From Alphaproteobacteria bacterium (GTDB taxonomy: Bacteria; Pseudomonadota; Alphaproteobacteria; MPNO01; UBA2964): a DNA stretch of 64,000 nt. Location of the stretch: assembly GCA_012103315.1 (NCBI GenBank), contig WLWZ01000009.1, positions 113,425 to 177,424 of the forward strand, in the 5' to 3' direction. Shown one piece after another: positions 42,306 through 50,451 of the stretch. A model generated the notes under the pieces. The model searched no databases, was not told where the DNA came from, and saw only the letters and a program-made list of their open reading frames with translations. The stretch's first letter is position 1; each line of letters starts with the position of its first letter. The position numbers and the translations under genes are program-made.

Positions 42306-44285
42306 TTAGGTCAATGGCCACGGAAGTTTGAAGTAATGTTGGAGCAAGCCGCCCGGGAAGTTGAGCACCATGATCCAGGAAAGGCCGGTAATAAATCCGA
42401 CGCCGCATGTCGTCATCACAACAATCCTTGTCCAGGTTGCATCTGAATGTACCCGTAGGAAGATCAGGAAGAAACCGATAATAGCGAGCCAAAACCCTAC
42501 CAGCATGACGGTGGCAATAAAGCCGGCGAGCCAAGTCAGATAATAGACCAGGCCGGGTATGCCCTCTTGTCCAGCATGATCTCCTTCGACTTCGTAGTCG
42601 TAATTGGCGGCATGTTCTGTCCTATTTTTTGCAGTGACATAGAATAGGCGCATGGCGATTGGCAGCATCACCAGGCAGATACCGACCGGATAAACCGCGC
42701 CTAAGAAGGAGTGCTGCACACCATCGATTAGGCCCCAGGCAAACAGGAAGACAACAAACCCTGTGAAATAGGCTTGAGGTTTCATGTTTGTCGGCCTGGG
42801 CTTGCTACCGCTCGCCATTTCCGCTTCCCCGGTTGGTACATTACGGGCGCCAAACCAGATCGAAATTATAGTCAGAACAAAAATGATAATGACGCCGGGG
42901 CGCAACAAGAAGCCCCAGTCATAGAACTGAACCGCTTGGTACAGATAAGTCTCCGAATTATCGGCGAGCACGAAACCAATCAGGAAGGCCGGTCGTGGCC
43001 AGCCAAACCGTTTGAACATGATGCCGACAAGGCCAACCGCGAAGAGGACCAACAAATCGCCGAGGTCGCGTGTCGCCTGAAATGCCGCAAAGCAAATGAC
43101 CATGACCATAAATGGCGCTAGATAGACATATTTGATCGTGGTGAGTTGCGCGACGTTCCGAGAGATAAGCAAACAGCAACCAGCACCAATAACATTGGCG
43201 AGTGCTAGGGACCAGATGATCACATAGGTGAGGTTGAGCTTGCCATCGACCATGCTGGGGCCAGGCTCTAATCCGATTAACTCCATGCCGCCGAGGAACA
43301 CAGCCATGCTGCCGGAGCCAGGAATAGCGAACAAAAGGGTAGGGATTAAACCGCCACCCTCTTTGGCGTTGTTGGCAGACTCCGGTGCCAGGACACCGCG
43401 AATATCACCCTTGCCGAATTGTGATGAATCTTTGGCGACCTGTTTGACGTGGCCATAGGCGATCCAGTCAACGACGCTACCGCCGAGGCCGGGCAGGGCA
43501 CCGATCATGCAACCGATGCCGGCGCAGCGTGTACAGAGCCAACGATAGGCCCACATATCTTTGAAACCACGCGTCCAGCCAGAGCCAAGCTTGGCACTCT
43601 TTGAAATTGCCCCACCGCTACGCAGCAGATCGATAATTTCCGGTACCGCAAACATGGCGAGGCCAACAACAACTAACGGCAAACCGTCACCCAGGTAGGC
43701 GTTGTCGAACGACATACGGAATTCGCCGGTTGCGGGAGCACCGCCGAGCGCGCCAAACAAGAGGCCGAGCCCACAGGCGAGAAGACCTTTCGACAGGCAG
43801 TTACCCGCAAGCACGCCAACCATCGAAAGTCCAAGGATGGTGAGCATGAATAGCTCAGCTGATGTAAATAATAGAATGACCGGCCGGGCGACAACGATAA
43901 AGAAGGTGAGGACGATGGCGCCAATGACTCCGCCGTACAGCGATGCCGAGAACGCTGCGCCGAGGGCCCGCGCCGCTTCACCCTTCTTAGCCAGAGGGAA
44001 ACCATCGAGCACCGTTGCTTGAGACGCACTGGAGCCAGGGATACCCATGAGGACAGAGGTGAAAGTGTCGGATGTGGGAATGATAGCGACCAAGCCGATC
44101 AACATCGCAAGCGCCGAAGTCGGATCCATGCCGTACAGGAATGGCAGCAACAAAGAGAGTCCAACGATACCGCCGAGGCCAGGGAAGATACCGACCACCA
44201 GCCCCATGAACACGCCGCCAAACAGATACAGCAGGTGAGCGCCGCTGGTGATTTCCGAAAAGGCGGAGAGCATCGACTCAACCAT
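42306..44285 (-). CDS. Fused TctA-TctB tripartite tricarboxylate transporter permease
   Basis: The protein has 659 residues, about 155 longer than usual for TctA. Residues 1-495 are a TctA permease (YLFGGVFMGLVVGIFPGLGG, PTSDTFTSVLMGIPGSSAS, ALLFAIPGSGSMAVFLGG). After a polar linker (about 490-505), residues of about 505-655 add four hydrophobic helices in the pattern of the small subunit TctB. No separate tctB gene lies near. The protein probably combines both membrane subunits and works with the TctC gene upstream. A hairpin with T-run lies between the two genes. AGGGGA precedes the ATG. Confidence 0.88.
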   Translation of the reverse strand: MVESMLSAFSEITSGAHLLYLFGGVFMGLVVGIFPGLGGIVGLSLLLPFLYGMDPTSALAMLIGLVAIIPTSDTFTSVLMGIPGSSASQATVLDGFPLAKKGEAARALGAAFSASLYGGVIGAIVLTFFIVVARPVILLFTSAELFMLTILGLSMVGVLAGNCLSKGLLACGLGLLFGALGGAPATGEFRMSFDNAYLGDGLPLVVVGLAMFAVPEIIDLLRSGGAISKSAKLGSGWTRGFKDMWAYRWLCTRCAGIGCMIGALPGLGGSVVDWIAYGHVKQVAKDSSQFGKGDIRGVLAPESANNAKEGGGLIPTLLFAIPGSGSMAVFLGGMELIGLEPGPSMVDGKLNLTYVIIWSLALANVIGAGCCLLISRNVAQLTTIKYVYLAPFMVMVICFAAFQATRDLGDLLVLFAVGLVGIMFKRFGWPRPAFLIGFVLADNSETYLYQAVQFYDWGFLLRPGVIIIFVLTIISIWFGARNVPTGEAEMASGSKPRPTNMKPQAYFTGFVVFLFAWGLIDGVQHSFLGAVYPVGICLVMLPIAMRLFYVTAKNRTEHAANYDYEVEGDHAGQEGIPGLVYYLTWLAGFIATVMLVGFWLAIIGFFLIFLRVHSDATWTRIVVMTTCGVGFITGLSWIMVLNFPGGLLQHYFKLPWPLT

Positions 44286-44329
44286 GCTTACATTCCCCTG
44301 ATTGTCTTGTTATTACCCAGCCTATGAAA

Positions 44330-44361
44330 AAGGGCGGAGAAATGTACGCCTCTCCGCCCTT
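44330..44361 (-). terminator. Intercistronic terminator/attenuator between tctC and tctA
   Basis: AAGGGCGGAGA (44330-44340) and TCTCCGCCCTT (44351-44361) form a perfect 11-bp stem with a 10-base loop. On the minus strand the hairpin runs into TTTTTC. It lies between the binding-protein gene and the permease gene, where partial termination commonly lets the binding protein be made in excess. Confidence 0.8.
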
Positions 44362-44383
44362 CGTTCGTTAACCGTTTGGTGCG

Positions 44384-45475
44384 TTACGGTACTTTGTTGT
44401 AACGAGTCTTCAACCAGTTCAGCACCCACTTTTTAGCGGCGGGTGGTACTTTGGTTGCTACGTTGTACAGCGCCTGGGCTTTTTTGCCTGTGGCTTGTTC
44501 GTACTTGCCGAGCTTTTTGTTTTTGTCTTTTTCGAAACCTGGCAGAGTGACTGCTTTAGCAGCAGCGGCGCGCCATGCGGCGACGATGTTCTTCGGCGTT
44601 CCTTTTTTGACAAAGATCATTTTTTGCGCCGGGAAACCTGCAGCCATAAAGGCTTTCCAGGCTGTCCAGGCCGGGCCCTTTGGTGCTTTGCCGTGCATCA
44701 TTTTATAGACTTCACCAACATGCGGCAGGTTCGGGAAGGTTGGATCCCGGACCAGTTTGCCTGCTCCGTCAAGCGCACCCCAGGTCATGATCGGCACAGC
44801 GATGCCTTTTTTGACCAGTGGTGTTACGCGTTTCAGGAAGGCCGGCGTGGTTTGATAGTCGATCCGCACTTCACCACGTTCGAATGCAAGGCGTGATGGG
44901 CCACGACCTTTCATGCCGAAGACTGGTTTGACATTCAGACCGAGAATGTCAAAAGCCAGCAATGGAACGAGATCGAGAGACGTTGGACCCTGCGAGCCAA
45001 ACTTCAGCTTGGCTTTCTGCAGCTTTTTCATGTCGGCCGCAGACTTTACACCCAGGCTTTTATTGACATAGACAACGCCGCCAACCGGGGTGGCTAGAAT
45101 AACTTCCCAATCTGCGTAGTTGTATTTGACGCGGCGGTCACCGAGTAGGAACGGGAACTGAGTTGAACCAGATGTTCCGAGGATGGATAGGCCGTCCTCG
45201 GTGCCGCGGCGAACGAAATAGTTCGTGCCCTTGGTCGAGCTGGCACCCGGCATGTTCTTTACGGCAATGGTCGGGTTGCCCGGCAATGCTTTTTGCAGCC
45301 ACGGCACGTAGAAGCGCGCCCAACGGTTTGAACCGCCACCCGTGCCATACGGGATAAGCCATTCGATACGCTTCCCAGTGAAGTCGACGCCTTGCGCGGT
45401 TACAGGAGCCGGTGCACCAAATGTAGTGGCAACAAATCCCGCAACAGCCATTGTTACGATTGATGTTCTTATCAT
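44384..45475 (-). CDS. TctC/Bug-type substrate-binding protein
   Basis: The predicted 363-residue periplasmic protein has a signal peptide (about 1-27, ending VTA-QGV). It shows the Bug/TctC fold: IEWLIPYGTGGGSNRWAR at the N-terminus, VKNMPGASSTKGTNYF, and a C-terminal Lys-rich domain. TctC proteins capture di- or tricarboxylates for the TctAB permease. I chose ATG 45475 because AGGA lies about 8 bp upstream and the signal peptide then begins correctly; an ATG at 45499 adds eight residues. It lies between the PrpF gene and the fused permease. Confidence 0.92.
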   Translation of the reverse strand: MIRTSIVTMAVAGFVATTFGAPAPVTAQGVDFTGKRIEWLIPYGTGGGSNRWARFYVPWLQKALPGNPTIAVKNMPGASSTKGTNYFVRRGTEDGLSILGTSGSTQFPFLLGDRRVKYNYADWEVILATPVGGVVYVNKSLGVKSAADMKKLQKAKLKFGSQGPTSLDLVPLLAFDILGLNVKPVFGMKGRGPSRLAFERGEVRIDYQTTPAFLKRVTPLVKKGIAVPIMTWGALDGAGKLVRDPTFPNLPHVGEVYKMMHGKAPKGPAWTAWKAFMAAGFPAQKMIFVKKGTPKNIVAAWRAAAAKAVTLPGFEKDKNKKLGKYEQATGKKAQALYNVATKVPPAAKKWVLNWLKTRYNKVP

Positions 45476-45544
45476 TTGAGAATTCCTATTTTGTCTCATC
45501 TAAAATTATCTATTGTTCTTATCGTTGAGAAATTACGCACTTCG

Positions 45545-46612
45545 TTACGCTGCTTTGCGGTTGTGATTCGAACGTTCTGTCACGAAAACCTCGCCCGCAA
45601 AAAGCCTTCTTGCTGTTCGGACGAGGCCCGCTGTTTCCTGTCCAAGTAGGATGACGAGATTGCCGGACGGATGCTCAATTTTAATTTCAGTGGGTAATTG
45701 TTCAGGTGTTTTCGCGATCTCGTCAGCGACTGTGCCGTAGGTCGCAACACAGTGGGCAAGTGTTACGGCGCCGGTCACGGCATGGGCGGCATGGGTACGA
45801 TCCGGCACCAGATACCGTGATGTGATCGTGCCCTCGTTCTGCGGTGGTGCGACAATCATGATCTTGGGCACGACGGAATCGGAGACATCTCCGAGGCCCA
45901 TACGTCTGCCTGCTTCACGCCGCATTGCCTCTAAGCGTGCAAACATGATCCGGTCGTCGTCGAGTTCAGTGGCAGTCTCATACCCTGTTTTCCCGATGTC
46001 TTTGGCGCGCAGGATCATTGCTGGCATCGTGGCATCAACCAGGCTGACCTCAACACCGTCGATAGTTTCCTTGTGTTTCCCGGTTGGAAAGAGCGCACCG
46101 CTTTTTGAGCCGATCGCATCCTGAAAATTCAGAACAATCGGTGCGGCGGTTCCCGGCACACCATCTATTGCGGTGGAACCTTCATAGAGCACGTTGCCGT
46201 TCGGCGTTTGGATAGAGGCTTCGATAATTGCATCAGTATTTGCCGAGCGAATTCGGATCTTTGTTTCATCTTCGGTAACAGCGATCATCCCGGCCTCAAT
46301 GGCAAAGGGTCCAACACCGGCCAACATATTGCCGCAAGTGGGGCCAAAATCGACTACGGCTTCGCGTGTTCCAACCTGAGCAAATAAATAGTCGATATCT
46401 ATGCCAGGTTCTATCGACGGACCAACAATCGCGACTTTACTTGTTAGACTGGTTGCACCGCCGACGCCGTCAATCTGTGTTGGGTCGTAGGACCCCATCG
46501 CAGACAGAAGAATATTGGCGATCTCATTGCGATCTGAAGGCAGGTCTTCGCTCCGAAAATAAAGGCCACGCGACGTACCACCGCGCATCATGACACTGGG
46601 AATTGATTTCAT
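45545..46612 (-). CDS. PrpF-family isomerase (methylaconitate / oxalomesaconate type)
   Basis: The 355-residue diaminopimelate-epimerase-fold isomerase has family motifs MMRGGTSRGLYF, DFGPTCGNMLAGVGPFAIE (first active-site Cys) and the second half HAAHAVTGAVTLAHCVATYG. PrpF isomerises 2-methylaconitate, and relatives act on aconitate or 4-oxalomesaconate (GalD). Next to a tripartite tricarboxylate transporter and a TcuA-like dehydrogenase, an aconitate-type substrate is the most economical reading (inference). It is divergent from the LysR gene and heads the operon PrpF-TctC-TctAB-LLM. Confidence 0.9.
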   Translation of the reverse strand: MKSIPSVMMRGGTSRGLYFRSEDLPSDRNEIANILLSAMGSYDPTQIDGVGGATSLTSKVAIVGPSIEPGIDIDYLFAQVGTREAVVDFGPTCGNMLAGVGPFAIEAGMIAVTEDETKIRIRSANTDAIIEASIQTPNGNVLYEGSTAIDGVPGTAAPIVLNFQDAIGSKSGALFPTGKHKETIDGVEVSLVDATMPAMILRAKDIGKTGYETATELDDDRIMFARLEAMRREAGRRMGLGDVSDSVVPKIMIVAPPQNEGTITSRYLVPDRTHAAHAVTGAVTLAHCVATYGTVADEIAKTPEQLPTEIKIEHPSGNLVILLGQETAGLVRTARRLFAGEVFVTERSNHNRKAA

Positions 46613-46689
46613 GTATCTGCCCTTATTTTATTCCGGGACTGAATTTGGTCGACAGGTGATCGAAAGTAAAACGCATTAAAAAGATTGTT

Positions 46690-46708
46690 TGATGCATAAA
46701 AATCATCA
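46690..46708. promoter_or_regulatory. Candidate LysR-type operator
   Basis: TGATG-N9-CATCA (46690-46708) includes a T-N11-A core and lies in the 107-bp divergent region between the PrpF and LysR genes. It is only 12 bp before the LysR start, consistent with autorepression. Confidence 0.4.
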
Positions 46709-46719
46709 TACTTCCGCTT

Positions 46720-47628
46720 ATGAGAATAAGCATAGAAGACCTGCGTGCCTTCGTGTTGGTAGCAGAAATCAGAAATTTTCATCGCGCGGCTGAAGAGCTA
46801 GCGATTACGCAATCGGCTTTGTCGCGGCGTCTCAAAAAAATGGAAGACGTGTTACAGACAAGATTACTTGACCGCACGTCGCGGGTTGTTGGCCTGACAA
46901 CGGTTGGTGAAGAATTCTTGCCGACGGCAATGCGAATGGTACGCGAGTTCGAGCGTTCGATGGGCGATATTCAGGATATCATCGAGAAACGCGCCGGCGT
47001 TGTCACGATGGCATCGGTTCTCACCATCGCGCAAAATGTTTTGCCGCAAGTGGTCTCGCATTTTAATGAACAGTTTCCATCAGTCTCTGTACGAGTCATG
47101 GATGACGTTGGACCGAAGGTCGCTGATTTGGTTGCGACCGGTGACGCAGAGTTCGGCATTGCTCTTGCGGCGGAAGATCGCCCCAACCTCGAGTATCAGC
47201 CGATTATTGAAGACCCTTATATGCTTGCCTGTCGCGAAGACCATCCATTGGCGGCTAAGGCTCATGTGACGTGGGGCGATCTTCGCGAACACATCTATAT
47301 TAGGATGGGGGCAGAAGCGGGGAATCAACGAAAGCTCGAGAGTGCGTTGGGGGATAATGGTGCGTTGCCAGTTGGGACTCACGAGGTCGCTCATATATCG
47401 ACACTACTGAGTTTTGTAGGCGCTGGGCTTGGTGTTTCGGCTGTTCCGAAACTGGCGACTGTTCAACGGCCGGATCTCAACCTGGTCTTCCGACCCTTAG
47501 CGGATCCCGTTGTTAGCCGGACAATTGGCCTTATCAAGCCAGTTGGGCGGACATTGAGTCCGTCCGCATTGGCACTGAGTGATATTGCCGGGGAGGTATT
47601 GCGACAAGCGGCTGCAGGTGAGCACTAG
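46720..47628 (+). CDS. LysR-family transcriptional regulator
   Basis: The 302-residue LysR protein has an N-terminal winged helix (about 3-62; RNFHRAAEELAITQSALSRR) and a two-lobed effector domain (about 90-295). It is divergent from the PrpF-TctC-TctAB-LLM operon and almost certainly controls it in response to the imported acid; this is the usual LysR arrangement. No Shine-Dalgarno is visible before the ATG, and an inverted repeat lies just upstream, so translation or transcription initiation may be unusual. Confidence 0.93.
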   Translation: MRISIEDLRAFVLVAEIRNFHRAAEELAITQSALSRRLKKMEDVLQTRLLDRTSRVVGLTTVGEEFLPTAMRMVREFERSMGDIQDIIEKRAGVVTMASVLTIAQNVLPQVVSHFNEQFPSVSVRVMDDVGPKVADLVATGDAEFGIALAAEDRPNLEYQPIIEDPYMLACREDHPLAAKAHVTWGDLREHIYIRMGAEAGNQRKLESALGDNGALPVGTHEVAHISTLLSFVGAGLGVSAVPKLATVQRPDLNLVFRPLADPVVSRTIGLIKPVGRTLSPSALALSDIAGEVLRQAAAGEH

Positions 47629-47686
47629 TTGTCAGCAATGCCTACAGGTATAAACGGTCAAAACGATCCGGGATTTATCGAAGGCG

Positions 47687-48781
47687 ATGGATAGCGTTAC
47701 TCAGTTTACTCTCGGCGCCTGTGTCGGGGTTGCCGTCTTGGGACGCAAAATTGGTCCGCGGCGGGCGGCGCTCACCGGCGGCGTGCTGGGGACGTTGCCT
47801 GATTTAGATGTCTTTATTGCGCCGGATGACCCCATCGATGCGTTTACGCAGCATCGGGGGTGGACACACTCGCTGTTTGTTCACGCCGCACTGACACCTC
47901 TCTTTGGCGAAGTAATTCGACGCCTATTCAAATCTTTACATGACCAAACTATTCAGGCCTATGCGGCGGTTTTTCTGTGTCTGACGACCCATGCTCTGCT
48001 CGATGCGATGACGGTGTATGGAACGCGTCTATTTTGGCCGTTTTTAACCGATCCTGTGGGGCTGGGCTCTATCTTTATCATCGACCCACTTTATACGCTG
48101 CCGCTTCTGGTGTTGATGGTTTGGGCTTTCTTCGTTCGGAGCATGACACCGCGTTTGAATAAAGCGGCTGTCGTCTGTATAGGCATATCTACGGCTTACT
48201 TGGGCTGGACGGTGATCGCGCAAAATTGGATTACGCAGCGTGCCAACGTGTTGTTGTCCAAGAACGGTATCTCTCCTGATAGAATTTTAGCTATATCGAC
48301 ACCCTTCAACTCGCTTGTGTGGCGTGTTATTGGCATCGAAGGCAATCGGTACTTCAATCTGTATATGACTGTTTTCGATACTACGAACACAGCGAAATTA
48401 TATAGCTATTCGCGCAATTTGCGATTTACAGCCTGCTCCGAAACGGCCGACCGGATCGCAAAGGTGGCAAAATTCAGTCAGGGGTATTACCGCGTTATTG
48501 TAAACGGGACGCGAATTAGTGTTGCAGATGTCCGGATGGGGCTTACACCGGGCTATGCGTTCAATTTTACTTTAGGCCAAATCAAAAATGGCAAACTGGT
48601 TACGGCACCAACAGTCAGGTTGGACCGGCGGGGTGAAATTAACAGAGACCTCGAATGGCTCCTGGCAAAACTGGGGAATCGTCCGGAAACCAGACCTGCA
48701 GAAGCTGCGGCAAAGATAGATTTAGTCAGCTATGCCGCTACCAAGGAACAATCCAATCTTCCTAAGGGCTGTCGTTCCTAG
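47687..48781 (+). CDS. YdjM-like membrane-bound metal-dependent hydrolase
   Basis: The 364-residue protein has an N-terminal domain of the YdjM/YbcI (DUF457, PF04307) family. It carries DSVTQFTLGACVG, GTLPDLDVFIAPDD, HRGWTHSLFVH and TTHALLDAMTVYG, which supply the His/Asp metal ligands, and about four membrane helices (to about residue 175). The C-terminal half is a soluble extension. The family is linked to membrane lipid or phosphate-ester hydrolysis, and expression of E. coli YdjM is LexA-controlled; no LexA box was noticed here. GAAGGCG precedes the ATG closely. Confidence 0.85.
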   Translation: MDSVTQFTLGACVGVAVLGRKIGPRRAALTGGVLGTLPDLDVFIAPDDPIDAFTQHRGWTHSLFVHAALTPLFGEVIRRLFKSLHDQTIQAYAAVFLCLTTHALLDAMTVYGTRLFWPFLTDPVGLGSIFIIDPLYTLPLLVLMVWAFFVRSMTPRLNKAAVVCIGISTAYLGWTVIAQNWITQRANVLLSKNGISPDRILAISTPFNSLVWRVIGIEGNRYFNLYMTVFDTTNTAKLYSYSRNLRFTACSETADRIAKVAKFSQGYYRVIVNGTRISVADVRMGLTPGYAFNFTLGQIKNGKLVTAPTVRLDRRGEINRDLEWLLAKLGNRPETRPAEAAAKIDLVSYAATKEQSNLPKGCRS

Positions 48782-48863
48782 CTGCTCCCCTTGTCGCCCA
48801 AGCCGTTAAACGGTATATCGTCATCCACAATTAGGACCTGCCAGACTAAAGGAAAACGAGAAC

Positions 48864-50351
48864 ATGGCTGATACGGATTATGATGTAATTGTCGTTGGCG
48901 CGGGTAACGCGGCAGCATGCGCGGCGATGGCGGCTCAGGACGCTGGCGCCAAGAAAATCGTAATGCTGGAGCGCGCGCCGGAAGACGAAGCGGGCGGTAA
49001 TACACGCTTCACCGCAGGCGCCATGCGGGTTGTCTATGACGGTGTTGAAGACATCCAGAAGCTTGTCGAACTTTCCGATCAGGAAATCGAAGACACGGAT
49101 TTCGGGACCTATACACAAGATCAGTTCTTTGACGACATCTTCCGCGTTACTCAATTCCGTACCGACCCCGATATGGCGGAGACTCTGGTTACCCGCAGTT
49201 TGGAGACGCTGACCTGGATGCGTGAAAAAGGTATTCGGTTCGTACCGATCTATGGTCGGCAGGCATTCAAGATCGACGGAAAGTTCAAGTTCTGGGGTGG
49301 TCTCACTGTTGAAACCAACGGTGGTGGACCAGGCCTCTATGAAGCCCAGCAGGAAATCACCAAGAGAGATGGTATTGAGACAATGTTTGAGTCTCGTGCG
49401 ATGAGCCTGATGTTTGATGGTGCAAAGGTCTGCGGCGTCCGGGTTAAGCAGGGTGGTGAACTTAAAGAGTTGAGCTGTAAGTCAGTGGTTATGGCATCAG
49501 GTGGTTTCCAGGCCAATCCTGAATGGCGGACACGCTATCTTGGTCCGGGTTGGGATCTCGCAAAAATTCGCGGTACCCGCTTCAACACCGGTGACGGAAT
49601 CCGCATGGCAACAGATATTGGTGCTGCGACCTATGGAAACTGGTCGGGCTGTCATTCTGTTGGTTGGGATCGCAACGCGCCGGAGTTCGGTGACCTCGCG
49701 GTTGGTGACCAATTTCAGAAACATTCCTATCCGTTTTTCATCATGGTCAACGCGACCGGCAAGCGCTTCGTCGATGAAGGGGCAGATTTCCGGAATTATA
49801 CCTATGCGAAATATGGCCGGGTCATTCTCGAACAGCCAGCGCAGTTTGCGTGGCAGGTTCTTGATTCCAAAGTGGCACACCTCAAGCGGGATGAGTATTC
49901 GATCAGGCAAGTTACCAAGGTGACGGCAGATACGATTGAAGATTTGGCGGACAAGCTTGAAGGCGTTGATAAGGATGCCTTCCTTAAGGAAATCGCTGAC
50001 TATAACGCCGCAGTTCAACAGGACATTGAATATAACCCCAACGTCAAAGATGGTCGTTGCACGGAGGGGCTTGAAATCAATAAATCCAACTGGGCGCAGA
50101 CGATTGATACAGCACCGTTCGAAGCCTATCAGGTTACGTGCGGTGTGACGTTCACCTTCGGTGGCTTGCGGATAAATACTGAAGGCCAGGTCGTCGATAC
50201 GGATCTTATCCCGATGGAAGGACTTTATGCTGCAGGCGAATGTGTCGGCGGATTGTTCTACTTCAACTATCCGGGTGGTTCAGGCCTTACGGCTGGATCG
50301 GTCTTTGGCAAACTTGCTGGGACGTCAGCTGGAGCGGCTGCAAGCGCTTAG
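48864..50351 (+). CDS. tcuA: TcuA-like FAD-dependent tricarballylate dehydrogenase
   Basis: The 495-residue flavoprotein is of the fumarate reductase/succinate dehydrogenase flavoprotein type. It has FAD motif VIVVGAGNAAACAAMAA, GGNTRFTAGAMR and late ITFGGLRIN/GLYAAGECVGG-like segments (TFGGLRINTEGQVVD). Overall it resembles TcuA, which oxidises tricarballylate to cis-aconitate and passes electrons to TcuB. No tcuB is in the window. The tripartite tricarboxylate transporter and PrpF-family isomerase 2-6 kb upstream fit this substrate class. AAAGGA lies about 10 bp before the ATG. Confidence 0.82.
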   Translation: MADTDYDVIVVGAGNAAACAAMAAQDAGAKKIVMLERAPEDEAGGNTRFTAGAMRVVYDGVEDIQKLVELSDQEIEDTDFGTYTQDQFFDDIFRVTQFRTDPDMAETLVTRSLETLTWMREKGIRFVPIYGRQAFKIDGKFKFWGGLTVETNGGGPGLYEAQQEITKRDGIETMFESRAMSLMFDGAKVCGVRVKQGGELKELSCKSVVMASGGFQANPEWRTRYLGPGWDLAKIRGTRFNTGDGIRMATDIGAATYGNWSGCHSVGWDRNAPEFGDLAVGDQFQKHSYPFFIMVNATGKRFVDEGADFRNYTYAKYGRVILEQPAQFAWQVLDSKVAHLKRDEYSIRQVTKVTADTIEDLADKLEGVDKDAFLKEIADYNAAVQQDIEYNPNVKDGRCTEGLEINKSNWAQTIDTAPFEAYQVTCGVTFTFGGLRINTEGQVVDTDLIPMEGLYAAGECVGGLFYFNYPGGSGLTAGSVFGKLAGTSAGAAASA

Positions 50352-50377
50352 GACATATGGATGCTTCGGCATCTATG

Positions 50378-50405
50378 GTTAAGCCAGCCTTAACGGGTTT
50401 CTTTT
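50378..50405 (+). terminator. Weak terminator after the TcuA-like gene
   Basis: GTTAAG-CCAGC-CTTAAC forms a 6-bp stem followed by GGGTTTCTTTT. It sits in the 100-bp gap before the O-GlcNAc transferase gene. The stem is short, so efficiency is uncertain. Confidence 0.35.
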
Positions 50406-50451
50406 AGGGTGTCTCCATGGCCGCAATAGCGCGGCTGTTGGGGACCCTTAA

